Assembly (NCBI GenBank): GCA_937864085.1
Contig: CALMIH010000076.1
Coordinates: forward strand, 1 to 19,292
Length of the DNA: 19,292 nt
Direction of reading: 5' to 3'
Source: an uncultured Chloroflexota bacterium
Lineage (GTDB): Bacteria; Chloroflexota; Limnocylindria; Limnocylindrales; Limnocylindraceae
A model generated the notes under the pieces. The model was not told the DNA's origin and ran no database searches. It saw nothing but the letters and a program-made list of their open reading frames with translations. Shown piece after piece: positions 1-6,547 of this stretch (within the stretch, counting starts at the first letter, position 1; each line of letters starts with the position of its first letter). The translations under genes were made by a program, and so were the position numbers.

Positions 1-3
1 GAG

Positions 4-16
4 CCAGACGCTCTGG
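4..16. other. short inverted repeat before dnaN
   Basis: CCAGA (4-8) and TCTGG (12-16) form a 5-bp stem with a CGC loop, followed by TTTA. It may be the tail of a weak terminator for an upstream gene (dnaA would be expected there), but the T-run is too short to call it one. The 35 bases before dnaN hold nothing else recognisable apart from the ribosome binding site. Confidence 0.25.
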
Positions 17-25
17 TTTAGATGT

Positions 26-31
26 GGAGGG
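26..31 (+). promoter_or_regulatory. ribosome binding site of dnaN
   Basis: GGAGGG lies 4 bases before the ATG at 36. It decides the start: the in-frame GTG at 24 overlaps this site and would add four residues not expected in a beta clamp, while the ATG gives the typical MKF start. Confidence 0.8.
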
Positions 32-35
32 AACG

Positions 36-1151
36 ATGAAGTTTTCAGTGGTCCAGGAGCACCTCGCGCGGGGCCTCTCTGTGGTCGGCCACGGGGTGGC
101 CTCCCGTAACACGCTTCCGATCCTTTCCAACGTCTACATAGGGACGGAAGACGGCGGCCTTCGCCTTGTTGCAACCAACCTCGAGATCGCCGTCACCCAC
201 TGGGTCCCAGCAAAGATCGAAGAGAAAGGGGCGACAACCATCCCAGCGCGCCTTCTTAGCGACGTTGTCAACGGCCTGCCTAACGAAAAGATCGACATTG
301 AGCTGCTGGCCGACGGACGAGTTCACCTCAAGTGTGGCCGCAGCGCATCACACCTTCGCACCACGCCAGCCGACGACTTCCCGCAAGTTGGCGCCGCAGG
401 CGAGCGCGTTACGGCGCGCATCACCCAGAAAGCGCTACGTGCCGCACTCGACTCCACCGTCTTCGCCGCCGCCGGCGACGAGGCGCGCCCAATTCTTACC
501 GGCGTCCTTACAACGTTCACTGGGGAGAAGGCAACGTTCGCCGCGGCGGACAACTACCGCATCGCGGTGGCCGGCGCAGCACTAGCCGAAGCGGCACCAG
601 AGACAAGCGTGATTGTTCCGGCGCGCGCTTACGCTGAGCTCCTCCGCCTCCTCGCCGACGTTGATGAGCTGGTGGAGATCACCTTGACGCCAGCAAAGAA
701 CCAGTTGCAGTTCAAGCTCGGCGACACGATGCTCGTGAGCCGCCTGATTGACGGGCAGTTCCCGCCGTTCCAGCAAGTGATCCCAACAACGCACACGACC
801 AAAGCGATCATCGTCCGTGACGACTTCCTTCGCGCCGTGAAGCTTGCACAAGTTGTGGCTGACGCCTCCGCCCACATCGTCAGGTTCGCGATCACAACAG
901 AGGGCGGCGGCGCAATCGACATCACCGCTGCTGCGGATGTTGGCGACCACGCTGCGCACGTTGAGGCAAAGGTTGAAGGCGAAGGAACCACCATCGCGTT
1001 TAATGCGAAGTATCTCGTTGATGTGCTCTCGCGCGTTGAGGCGGATCAATTCTCGCTAGAGCTCACCGGGCCAATTGCGCCAGGGCTACTCCGCCCGCTT
1101 GACGGGCGCGACTATCTCCACGTTGTTATGCCGGTGCGCACCCCTTCCTGA
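36..1151 (+). CDS. dnaN: DNA polymerase III beta subunit (sliding clamp)
   Basis: This encodes the ring-shaped clamp that tethers DNA polymerase III and other replication and repair proteins to DNA in the cytoplasm. The protein has 371 residues, the normal family length. Family hallmarks are the N-terminal MKFSVVQEHL with the following SRNTLPILSNV segment (around residues 24-34), the central SRLIDGQFPPF motif that begins the third domain region, and the C-terminal YLHVVMPVRT, equivalent to the classical YLYLIMPMR tail. The ATG at 36 is preferred over an in-frame GTG at 24 because GGAGGG lies just upstream of the ATG. recF follows after 89 bases, the usual origin-region arrangement, so dnaA is probably just outside the window. 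The identification is secure. Confidence 0.96.
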   Translation: MKFSVVQEHLARGLSVVGHGVASRNTLPILSNVYIGTEDGGLRLVATNLEIAVTHWVPAKIEEKGATTIPARLLSDVVNGLPNEKIDIELLADGRVHLKCGRSASHLRTTPADDFPQVGAAGERVTARITQKALRAALDSTVFAAAGDEARPILTGVLTTFTGEKATFAAADNYRIAVAGAALAEAAPETSVIVPARAYAELLRLLADVDELVEITLTPAKNQLQFKLGDTMLVSRLIDGQFPPFQQVIPTTHTTKAIIVRDDFLRAVKLAQVVADASAHIVRFAITTEGGGAIDITAAADVGDHAAHVEAKVEGEGTTIAFNAKYLVDVLSRVEADQFSLELTGPIAPGLLRPLDGRDYLHVVMPVRTPS

Positions 1152-1240
1152 GCCAAGGCGGCCGGCCTGAGCCGTAGTGACCGACCGGGGCAACCGGATG
1201 GCGAAGGGCGAGTCAGGCGCACGCCGCCGAGAGGAGAGCG

Positions 1241-2398
1241 ATGATTGAGCGCGTGCGCCTACAGCAGGTTCGCAGTTGGACAGCAGGCGACATCGCCTTT
1301 GCTGGAGGACCACAAATCCTTTGGGGGGCGAATGGCGCCGGCAAGTCCACCGTGATTGAGGCGCTTCTGGTTGCCGCCACCGGACGCTCGCACCGCGCCT
1401 CTCCGCTCCGCGAACTCGTACAAGAGGGGGCCGAGAACGGCTTGATCGGCGTGGGCGTACGCGACAACGGCGAGCACGCAGACGACCCGCTCGCGCACTC
1501 CGTCCTCACTGTGGAGATCGGGCGAGCGGGGCGGACCAGGTACAGCCTAAACGGCACCGCCCGCCGCAGTGAGGCGCTCGGCGAGCGGCTCAAGGTCGCA
1601 ACGTTTGTTCCAGAAGAGACAGGGCTCGTTGTTGGAGCCCCCGCAATCCGCCGCGCGGCGCTCGACCGTATCGCGATCCAGTGGCGCCCCGGCTACCGCG
1701 CAGCGCTCACGAGATACGAGCGTTCACTGAAGCAGCGCAACAGGCTCCTGAAGGAGGCACTCGAGAGCGACGGAGCGGCACGCCGAGCCGCCGCGGCTGA
1801 GATGGCACCTTGGACCACGCTCCTAATTGAAAGCGGCGCCGAACTTGTCACGGCGCGCCTCGCTCTACTCGACGCACTCGCCCAGCCGCTCAGCGCGGCA
1901 CACCGCGAGGTTGCACCAGAAGAGGAACCGCTCTCCGCGCACTATCTGTCGCGAGAGAAACACCAATCGGGCGAAAGCGCAACGGATGCTGCGGCGCGGC
2001 TACGCCAATCATTTGACGAGACGGCGGAGAGCGAGGGATACCAGGGCCACACGCTTGTTGGGCCACACCGAGACGATCTTGCCTTTCACGCCGGTGGACG
2101 CAACCTGGCAACCATCGCCTCGCGCGGACAACAGCGCAGTCTCCTGATCGCACTCCTCTTCGCCGAGATTGAACTACTCACAGACAGCGCTGGGCGCCCC
2201 CCACTCCTCCTCCTTGACGACGCCTTTTCCGAGCTCGACCCTGATCGGAGAGACCACCTTGTAGAACGTCTGACCGCACTCCCGCAAGCGATCATCACGA
2301 CGACGGCACTCAAGGACCTTGTTCCACGCTTGGTGAGACGAAGTGTCTGCAGCGAGATCACGCGTGGCGCAAACGGAAGTGAGGTACGCAGTGCCTAA
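1241..2398 (+). CDS. recF: DNA replication/repair ATPase RecF
   Basis: RecF is an SMC/ABC-type ATPase that helps load RecA at gapped DNA with RecO and RecR. The 385-residue product has a Walker A motif GANGAGKST at residues 29-37, the late GPHRDDLAF motif, the signature SRGQQRS, and a Walker B LLLLDDAFSELDPDR near the C-terminus, all in the family order. GAGGAGAG at 1231-1238 is a good ribosome binding site for the ATG at 1241. The usual N-terminal RNY-type motif is changed to VRSW, a mild divergence. The 3' end overlaps the next gene by 8 bases, which suggests translational coupling with the DUF721 gene, a pair also found near the origin in Actinomycetota. Confidence 0.95.
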   Translation: MIERVRLQQVRSWTAGDIAFAGGPQILWGANGAGKSTVIEALLVAATGRSHRASPLRELVQEGAENGLIGVGVRDNGEHADDPLAHSVLTVEIGRAGRTRYSLNGTARRSEALGERLKVATFVPEETGLVVGAPAIRRAALDRIAIQWRPGYRAALTRYERSLKQRNRLLKEALESDGAARRAAAAEMAPWTTLLIESGAELVTARLALLDALAQPLSAAHREVAPEEEPLSAHYLSREKHQSGESATDAAARLRQSFDETAESEGYQGHTLVGPHRDDLAFHAGGRNLATIASRGQQRSLLIALLFAEIELLTDSAGRPPLLLLDDAFSELDPDRRDHLVERLTALPQAIITTTALKDLVPRLVRRSVCSEITRGANGSEVRSA

Positions 2399-2741
2399 TG
2401 AAAAGCCCCGCAAAGGAAGGCCGCAGCAAATCGGTTCGCTGATTCCAGAGGCGGCGCGCGCGCTTGGGTTTGAGGCCGAACTAGCGCTTGCACAACAGGC
2501 AACCCTACTCACCAGCGTGCTGAGCGAGATCGCCCCCCATCTGGCGAAAAGATGCCGGATGGTTGGAAGCGAGCGCGGGCGCCTGATTGTTGAAGCAGAC
2601 GACCGCGCCGCTGCGCAAGAGCTCCACCTTCGCGGCACCGAAGTGGCAAGCCTCTACACGCAGCGCGGTGGCGAACTACGCGCACTCGGCATCTCTGTCC
2701 GCCTCGCAAACCTTAGTAACGAACGTACTGAAAACGAGTAG
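2391..2741 (+). CDS. DUF721/DciA-like protein
   Basis: This is a 116-residue small basic protein of the DUF721 family, whose member DciA is regarded as the ancestral loader or partner of the replicative helicase DnaB. Family traits visible are the opening IGSLIPEAARALGFE, a helix with a central TLLTSVLSEIAPHLAKR segment, then GRLIVEADDRAAAQELHLRG, which matches the typical 'LVVEVDSSAWAQEL' strand-helix. I chose the GTG at 2391 because GAGG lies 7 bases upstream and the start overlaps the recF stop. An in-frame GTG at 2343 would add 16 residues of recF-overlapping sequence. Its position after recF matches DUF721 genes of actinobacterial origin regions. Family assignment is good; the helicase-loader role is inferred. 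Confidence 0.8.
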   Translation: MPNEKPRKGRPQQIGSLIPEAARALGFEAELALAQQATLLTSVLSEIAPHLAKRCRMVGSERGRLIVEADDRAAAQELHLRGTEVASLYTQRGGELRALGISVRLANLSNERTENE

Positions 2742-2744
2742 GCG

Positions 2745-2750
2745 TATCCT
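2745..2750 (+). promoter_or_regulatory. possible -10 element of a leaderless promoter
   Basis: TATCCT is followed by exactly six bases and then the ATG at 2757. The gene lacks a Shine-Dalgarno sequence (CCCCCA precedes the ATG), so transcription may start at the ATG itself. The same TANNNT-N6-ATG layout recurs at 6536. No convincing -35 hexamer is visible. Confidence 0.45.
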
Positions 2751-2756
2751 CCCCCA

Positions 2757-5222
2757 ATGACCGCGCAAACCCCTCGCCCAACCAGCGTCCTTACCCCATC
2801 AGGTGTGGCGGTTAGGAACAACTGTGCGCTTCTTCTTCGCATGCCAACAACACCAACGGAGGAGCGAACGCTTGGCGCGCGCGCGGTCATCATCTTCGCA
2901 CCGAACTTAACCGACCGAGCTGGACGAGCGGCGGTAGAAGAGGCACTAGACACATTTGATACCAGCACAGGCGTAAGCACATCGGAACGTGCGCGCAACA
3001 TCATTACAAAACTACGCACCACCCTTGGCGAGAAGAGCGAGATCTGCATGGCGGGCATGCTTTCACGAGAAGCATGGGCGGCAACAACGAGCGGTATCAG
3101 CGCCGCCGCACTTGTGTTGAGAGAGACGCGTCGCGTCACGATCACCCTTCCGGGGGGCGCACCTGGGGCGAAGGCGGCTTCAGCTACGCGGCAAGGCGTG
3201 ACGGTCGGGAGGCTGCCCATCAGTGAAGGCGACCGGATCGCGCTAGCGAAAACAACAGAGGAGGCCACCGCACTACTAAAAGTTTCTGCAGGTGACGAAG
3301 GAGCCGAGGGCCCGTTCGGCATCGTCCTCGCACTACATGCACCTGCAACAACTATCCGCCAAAGAGGGGAACAGCGAGAGGAGACACTTTTTACAATTCC
3401 GGCGGACAACATCGCACAGGCAAAAGCGAGGGCCCGCGTTCGCTGGGAGGAAGGAAACGACGAGCGGAGCGAACAGATCGCCGCTGCGGTTCCGCCAAAA
3501 CCAACAGCGGAGCCACGCCGACCAGACGGGGAGACAACCCCATATACGCCGATCGATCGAGCGGCACAAGAGGTGATCGCTGTGCGCCGCGGCGGTGGAG
3601 TTCGCGCAAGTGCCACCCCGCGCGGAGCAGAGCCGCGCCCAGAACGACCAAGCCGAGAGGCGCGCGCCCGTGACGCTACAAGAAGGGCGGCGAAGGCACG
3701 TGCCGAGCGCAGCCCCGGAGCCGAACCACGAGCTGAACGATCCTGGGCTGAGAAGGTTCTGACGGCGCCATCACCAATCCAGCGTGCCGCCGCTCGGCTT
3801 GTCGCCAAGATAGAAGCGCGCTTCCCGAGACTCGCCGCCAAGGAGGCCCCGCCAACACTCAGCCCTGAACACGTAGCGAAGCGACAATCCGCCGAAGAGC
3901 GTGCGACTCGAAGTCGTCGCTTTGCCGCCTCAGCCCTCCTCGCAACGGTGTTGATCGCAGCGCTTGGCGGAGGGGCGGCTATCTACCTAAACCAGGCGAA
4001 CCCGAACCTTGATGACGCAGCGTCGGCGCGCATTGCAATGAGCGAAGCGCGCCGCGCAGTAGAAGAGGCGCTCAACCCAACAACCAACCTTCTTGTTAAT
4101 GATCCAGAGCGCGTGCGAAAACTGCTGATCGCCGCTACGGAAAGTTTGAATAATGCAGAGGCTGGCGGGGCATCAGCGGCAGAGATCGCAGCGCTGAGAG
4201 ACCAGATGTCCCCGGCGCTCAACAAGATCTTCTTCCTCACAGAGGCAACAGTGATGGAGGTGTTCGACTTCTCTTCGGCGAGCGTACCAATCGCCATTAC
4301 TGGGATCACTCAAGGCCCAGACGGCTACTCATACATCATCGATAACTTCTCGGGCGCGGTATACCGTGTTGATCCTGCAGCGCAGCCAAACCCGCGAGCC
4401 ACAGTGGTCTTCCAGCCAGGCTATGACTTATATGGAAGCAGGACGGGGCGTGCGCAGACAATCATGTCAGCTGGTCCAGATCTCGTAATCTTTGACGCAT
4501 CCTCAAACCTTTGGCGCTGGCGACCAGCAGACAACAGCGGCAAGGGGACTATCGTGAAACTTCGCGTGCGTGACGGAGAGCTCTGGGGGAGCGACGTAAA
4601 AATCATCTCAGGATTCGCCGCAGATGAAGGGACGGGCCTTTACCGCCTCTACGCGGTTGATCCGTCCGCGCGACAGATCCTTCGCTACGCCCCGGCACCG
4701 GACGGCACCGGATATCCCGCACCACCAACCGGATACCTCATCAACCCAACGTCACTTGCAAGCGTTGAAGCGCTCGCGATTGATGGCGATCTCTACCTCT
4801 CACAGAACGGCGCAATTCGCCGGTATGTTGGCGGCGCGATGGACGAGTGGACACCCGCAGATCCCGGCGATGGTGCGCTCCGCAGCGCTCCGAAGATCAG
4901 CTTCATCTTCTCTGCTGGCGCGAGCAGGACCGGCGTGATCTATGCCTGGGATAACACGAACCAGCGCATGCTCGCCTACAACAAGGGGAGCTCCGGCAGC
5001 GTGCTCGCGCAGTACAGACTCCTCTCAACAGACGCCGCCGCGCTCAACATAGTTGGCGGATACATCTCCCTTGCAACAGACGGTGGCGCACCAACCTTTG
5101 TCTGGGCTGAGGGGGCTCGGATTCGGAGTGCCGTACTCGGCACGGGAATCACCCCAGGCGGCGACCCCTCGGCTGCACCTACCGCTGTTCCAGTGATTGA
5201 GTTGCCGAGCACACAACCGTAA
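2757..5222 (+). CDS. membrane-anchored beta-propeller protein with possible degenerate PP2C-like N-terminus
   Basis: The product has 821 residues. Residues 1 to about 225 form an alpha/beta domain whose order of segments (SGISAAALVLRETRRVTITLPGG, then an SEGDRIALAK strand) resembles PP2C-type phosphatases, but no DGxGG metal-binding motif is seen, so it is either a pseudophosphatase or unrelated. An Arg/Ala/Glu/Pro-rich, probably disordered linker covers about 230-380. One transmembrane helix lies at about 389-411, preceded by Arg residues, so the C-terminal half should be outside the membrane. A helical stretch (about 420-495) leads into repeated beta-strand segments of NHL/propeller type (about 499-800) and a Pro-rich tail. 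No Shine-Dalgarno is present; a TATCCT element six bases upstream suggests a leaderless mRNA. Function is unknown; a sensor or envelope regulator is a guess. Confidence 0.75.
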   Translation: MTAQTPRPTSVLTPSGVAVRNNCALLLRMPTTPTEERTLGARAVIIFAPNLTDRAGRAAVEEALDTFDTSTGVSTSERARNIITKLRTTLGEKSEICMAGMLSREAWAATTSGISAAALVLRETRRVTITLPGGAPGAKAASATRQGVTVGRLPISEGDRIALAKTTEEATALLKVSAGDEGAEGPFGIVLALHAPATTIRQRGEQREETLFTIPADNIAQAKARARVRWEEGNDERSEQIAAAVPPKPTAEPRRPDGETTPYTPIDRAAQEVIAVRRGGGVRASATPRGAEPRPERPSREARARDATRRAAKARAERSPGAEPRAERSWAEKVLTAPSPIQRAAARLVAKIEARFPRLAAKEAPPTLSPEHVAKRQSAEERATRSRRFAASALLATVLIAALGGGAAIYLNQANPNLDDAASARIAMSEARRAVEEALNPTTNLLVNDPERVRKLLIAATESLNNAEAGGASAAEIAALRDQMSPALNKIFFLTEATVMEVFDFSSASVPIAITGITQGPDGYSYIIDNFSGAVYRVDPAAQPNPRATVVFQPGYDLYGSRTGRAQTIMSAGPDLVIFDASSNLWRWRPADNSGKGTIVKLRVRDGELWGSDVKIISGFAADEGTGLYRLYAVDPSARQILRYAPAPDGTGYPAPPTGYLINPTSLASVEALAIDGDLYLSQNGAIRRYVGGAMDEWTPADPGDGALRSAPKISFIFSAGASRTGVIYAWDNTNQRMLAYNKGSSGSVLAQYRLLSTDAAALNIVGGYISLATDGGAPTFVWAEGARIRSAVLGTGITPGGDPSAAPTAVPVIELPSTQP

Positions 5223-5229
5223 GGGACCG

Positions 5230-5256
5230 CTCTCCGTGCCGCCCGCGCACGGAGAG
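5230..5256. other. 10-bp perfect inverted repeat between genes
   Basis: CTCTCCGTGC (5230-5239) and GCACGGAGAG (5247-5256) form a perfect GC-rich stem with a 7-base loop, starting 7 bases after the preceding stop codon. No T-run follows on either strand, so it is not a classical intrinsic terminator. The 3' arm runs directly into a purine-rich stretch (GGGGAAGGGTGGG) ahead of the ATG at 5280, so it could attenuate transcription or affect translation of the next gene. Confidence 0.45.
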
Positions 5257-5279
5257 GGGAAGGGTGGGATCATCAACCC

Positions 5280-5768
5280 ATGGATCTACGACGCGCGATT
5301 GTTGAAGGGGTTCGCATCCAGATGCTTTCGGGGACGCACATCCTGCTTCTCCGCGACGCTGAGGAACAGCGCTACCTACCGATCCCAATCGGACCGAACG
5401 AGGCGAACGCGATCGCCTACCACCTCCAGGGCGTCCGGCCAGAACGACCCCTCACTCATGACATTGCAACACTGATGATGAGCGCGCTCGGCGCCGAACT
5501 CCGTGAGGTACGCATCCTTGAGCTCCGCGACGAAACCTTTCGCGCGCGAATGCTCGTTGCACCAACTGGTGGAGCGGTGCAGGAGCTCGACGCACGACCA
5601 AGTGACGCCGTAGCACTCGCCCTCCGCGCAAACGCGCCGATCTTTATTTCACTCGATCTGCTCGCCGCAGAAGGGATTGTTCCTGAGGCTGCAGAAGAGG
5701 AGCGCCTCTCGCTCTTCCGTGAATTCGTTAACTCACTCGACGGAGAAGAAGGGACACCAGCGAGCTGA
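5280..5768 (+). CDS. bifunctional nuclease family protein (DUF151)
   Basis: This is a 162-residue protein of the DUF151/BFN family, for which both DNase and RNase activity has been reported in some members. Recognisable features are the YLPIPIGPNEANAIAYHLQG segment (about residues 36-55), LTHDIATLMMSALGAEL (about 60-76), and the family signature LDARPSDAVALALRANAPIFI (about 103-123), followed by a Glu-rich C-terminal helix where some homologues carry a UVR motif. The ATG at 5280 is the only sensible start; the purine-rich GGGTGGG upstream is a poor, slightly distant ribosome binding site. It ends one base before the stop codon of the convergent glycosyltransferase gene. Family membership is clear; the physiological role is unknown. 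Confidence 0.88.
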   Translation: MDLRRAIVEGVRIQMLSGTHILLLRDAEEQRYLPIPIGPNEANAIAYHLQGVRPERPLTHDIATLMMSALGAELREVRILELRDETFRARMLVAPTGGAVQELDARPSDAVALALRANAPIFISLDLLAAEGIVPEAAEEERLSLFREFVNSLDGEEGTPAS

Positions 5769-5769
5769 T

Positions 5770-6519
5770 CTAGAGGAGCGGCTCTCCGTGACGGAGCGCA
5801 GCGTCGCGATCACGCCAGAGGGCGAACCTGAGCGACCAGAAATCTCTGACCGCCTTGAGCACCACGCTGAGCCGCGCACCACTCGCCGACCCAGCGGTAC
5901 GTGGAAAGTGCGGGACGCCAACCTCTGCAACGGCTACACCCAAGGCGCGGAGTTTAATGAGTAGTTCGGCAGAGAAGAAGGCGCCATTTGAAGCAACTGA
6001 AACGTTAGTCAACACACTGCGATCAAAGAGCTTCATCGCACAGTCAACATCGCGCACGTTGAGCGAGAACCAGAAACGGTTCGCAAAACGATAGACGCCC
6101 GCGTACACTCGTCGGATTAGCGGATCTGCACGGCGCAGCCTGAACCCCACCGTCACCGGCGCACTGCGCTCGCGTGAAACTTGTAGCAAGAGCGCAAGGT
6201 CTGCAACACGGAACTGACGATCCCCATCTGCAAAGGCAATGCGGCGCATCGTTGCAGCGGCAAAACCGCTACGAAGCGCACCACCGTATCCACGATTCAC
6301 CTCATGGCGAACTAAGCGAACCACCCCCGGATGTGCCGCAACAAGGCTCGCCGCAACCGCCGCGGTGTTGTCAGTAGAGCCATCGTCCACGATGATCACC
6401 TCATAACGCGTAGCGAGCGTGGAGAGCGAGGCGAGCGCTTCGTCGACAAGCGGGAGAAGGTTCTCCTCCTCGTTATGGCACGGGAAGAAGAGGGAGAGCT
6501 CATCAATCAGTATCGGCAT
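5770..6519 (-). CDS. GT2 glycosyltransferase, DPM1-like polyprenyl-phosphate sugar synthase
   Basis: A 249-residue family-2 glycosyltransferase likely to transfer a sugar from a nucleotide donor to polyprenyl phosphate at the cytoplasmic membrane face. Seen in order: the LSLFFPCHNEEENL start, the nucleotide-binding VIIVDDGSTDNT (about residues 41-52), NRGYGGALRSGF (about 74-85), the metal-binding FADGDRQF (about 95-102), and NVRDVDCAMKLF (about 153-164), typical of this subgroup. There are no C-terminal membrane helices, so it is the soluble DPM1 type and not the GtrB/ArnC type. GGAGGAAG (6523-6530, minus strand) supports the ATG at 6519. Only 28 bases separate it from the divergent GT-C enzyme, which would use polyprenyl-phosphate sugars; a donor-maker and donor-user pair is likely. 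Mannose as the sugar is inferred. Confidence 0.88.
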   Translation of the reverse strand: MPILIDELSLFFPCHNEEENLLPLVDEALASLSTLATRYEVIIVDDGSTDNTAAVAASLVAAHPGVVRLVRHEVNRGYGGALRSGFAAATMRRIAFADGDRQFRVADLALLLQVSRERSAPVTVGFRLRRADPLIRRVYAGVYRFANRFWFSLNVRDVDCAMKLFDRSVLTNVSVASNGAFFSAELLIKLRALGVAVAEVGVPHFPRTAGSASGARLSVVLKAVRDFWSLRFALWRDRDAALRHGEPLL

Positions 6520-6535
6520 ACTCTTCCTCCGCGGC

Positions 6536-6541
6536 TACACT
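6536..6541 (+). promoter_or_regulatory. possible -10 element of a leaderless promoter
   Basis: TACACT is followed by six bases and then the ATG at 6548, which has no Shine-Dalgarno sequence. The layout is identical to the one before the gene at 2757. The element lies inside the 28-base divergent spacer next to the ribosome binding site of the minus-strand GT2 gene. A TCGGCA at 6513-6518 is 17 bases upstream and is only a weak -35 match. Confidence 0.45.
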
Positions 6542-6547
6542 CACAGC

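Noticed and set aside
1147..1173. CCTGAGCC repeated at 1147 and 1166, with a GGCCGGCC palindrome at 1160, in the dnaN-recF spacer.
   Set aside because: Short words expected in GC-rich spacers; one copy contains the dnaN stop codon, and no DnaA boxes or AT-rich stretch support an origin element.
2654..3841. A 395-codon open frame on the minus strand.
   Set aside because: It is antisense to the propeller gene, its protein is Arg/Ala/Ser-rich and low in complexity, and it has no family motif. It is a shadow frame of GC-rich coding DNA.
5229..5790. The 10-mer GCTCTCCGTG occurs at 5229 and 5781, flanking the DUF151 gene, as if in direct repeats of an insertion.
   Set aside because: A third copy lies at 9061 inside the PMT coding region and the word encodes common residues, so it is likely chance in GC-rich DNA. 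No transposase or duplicated target is present.
5784..5796. CTCCGT-G-ACGGAG inverted repeat near the convergent gene ends, considered as a bidirectional terminator.
   Set aside because: The usable stem is only about 5 bp with a tight loop, it lies inside the glycosyltransferase coding sequence, and no T-run follows on either strand.
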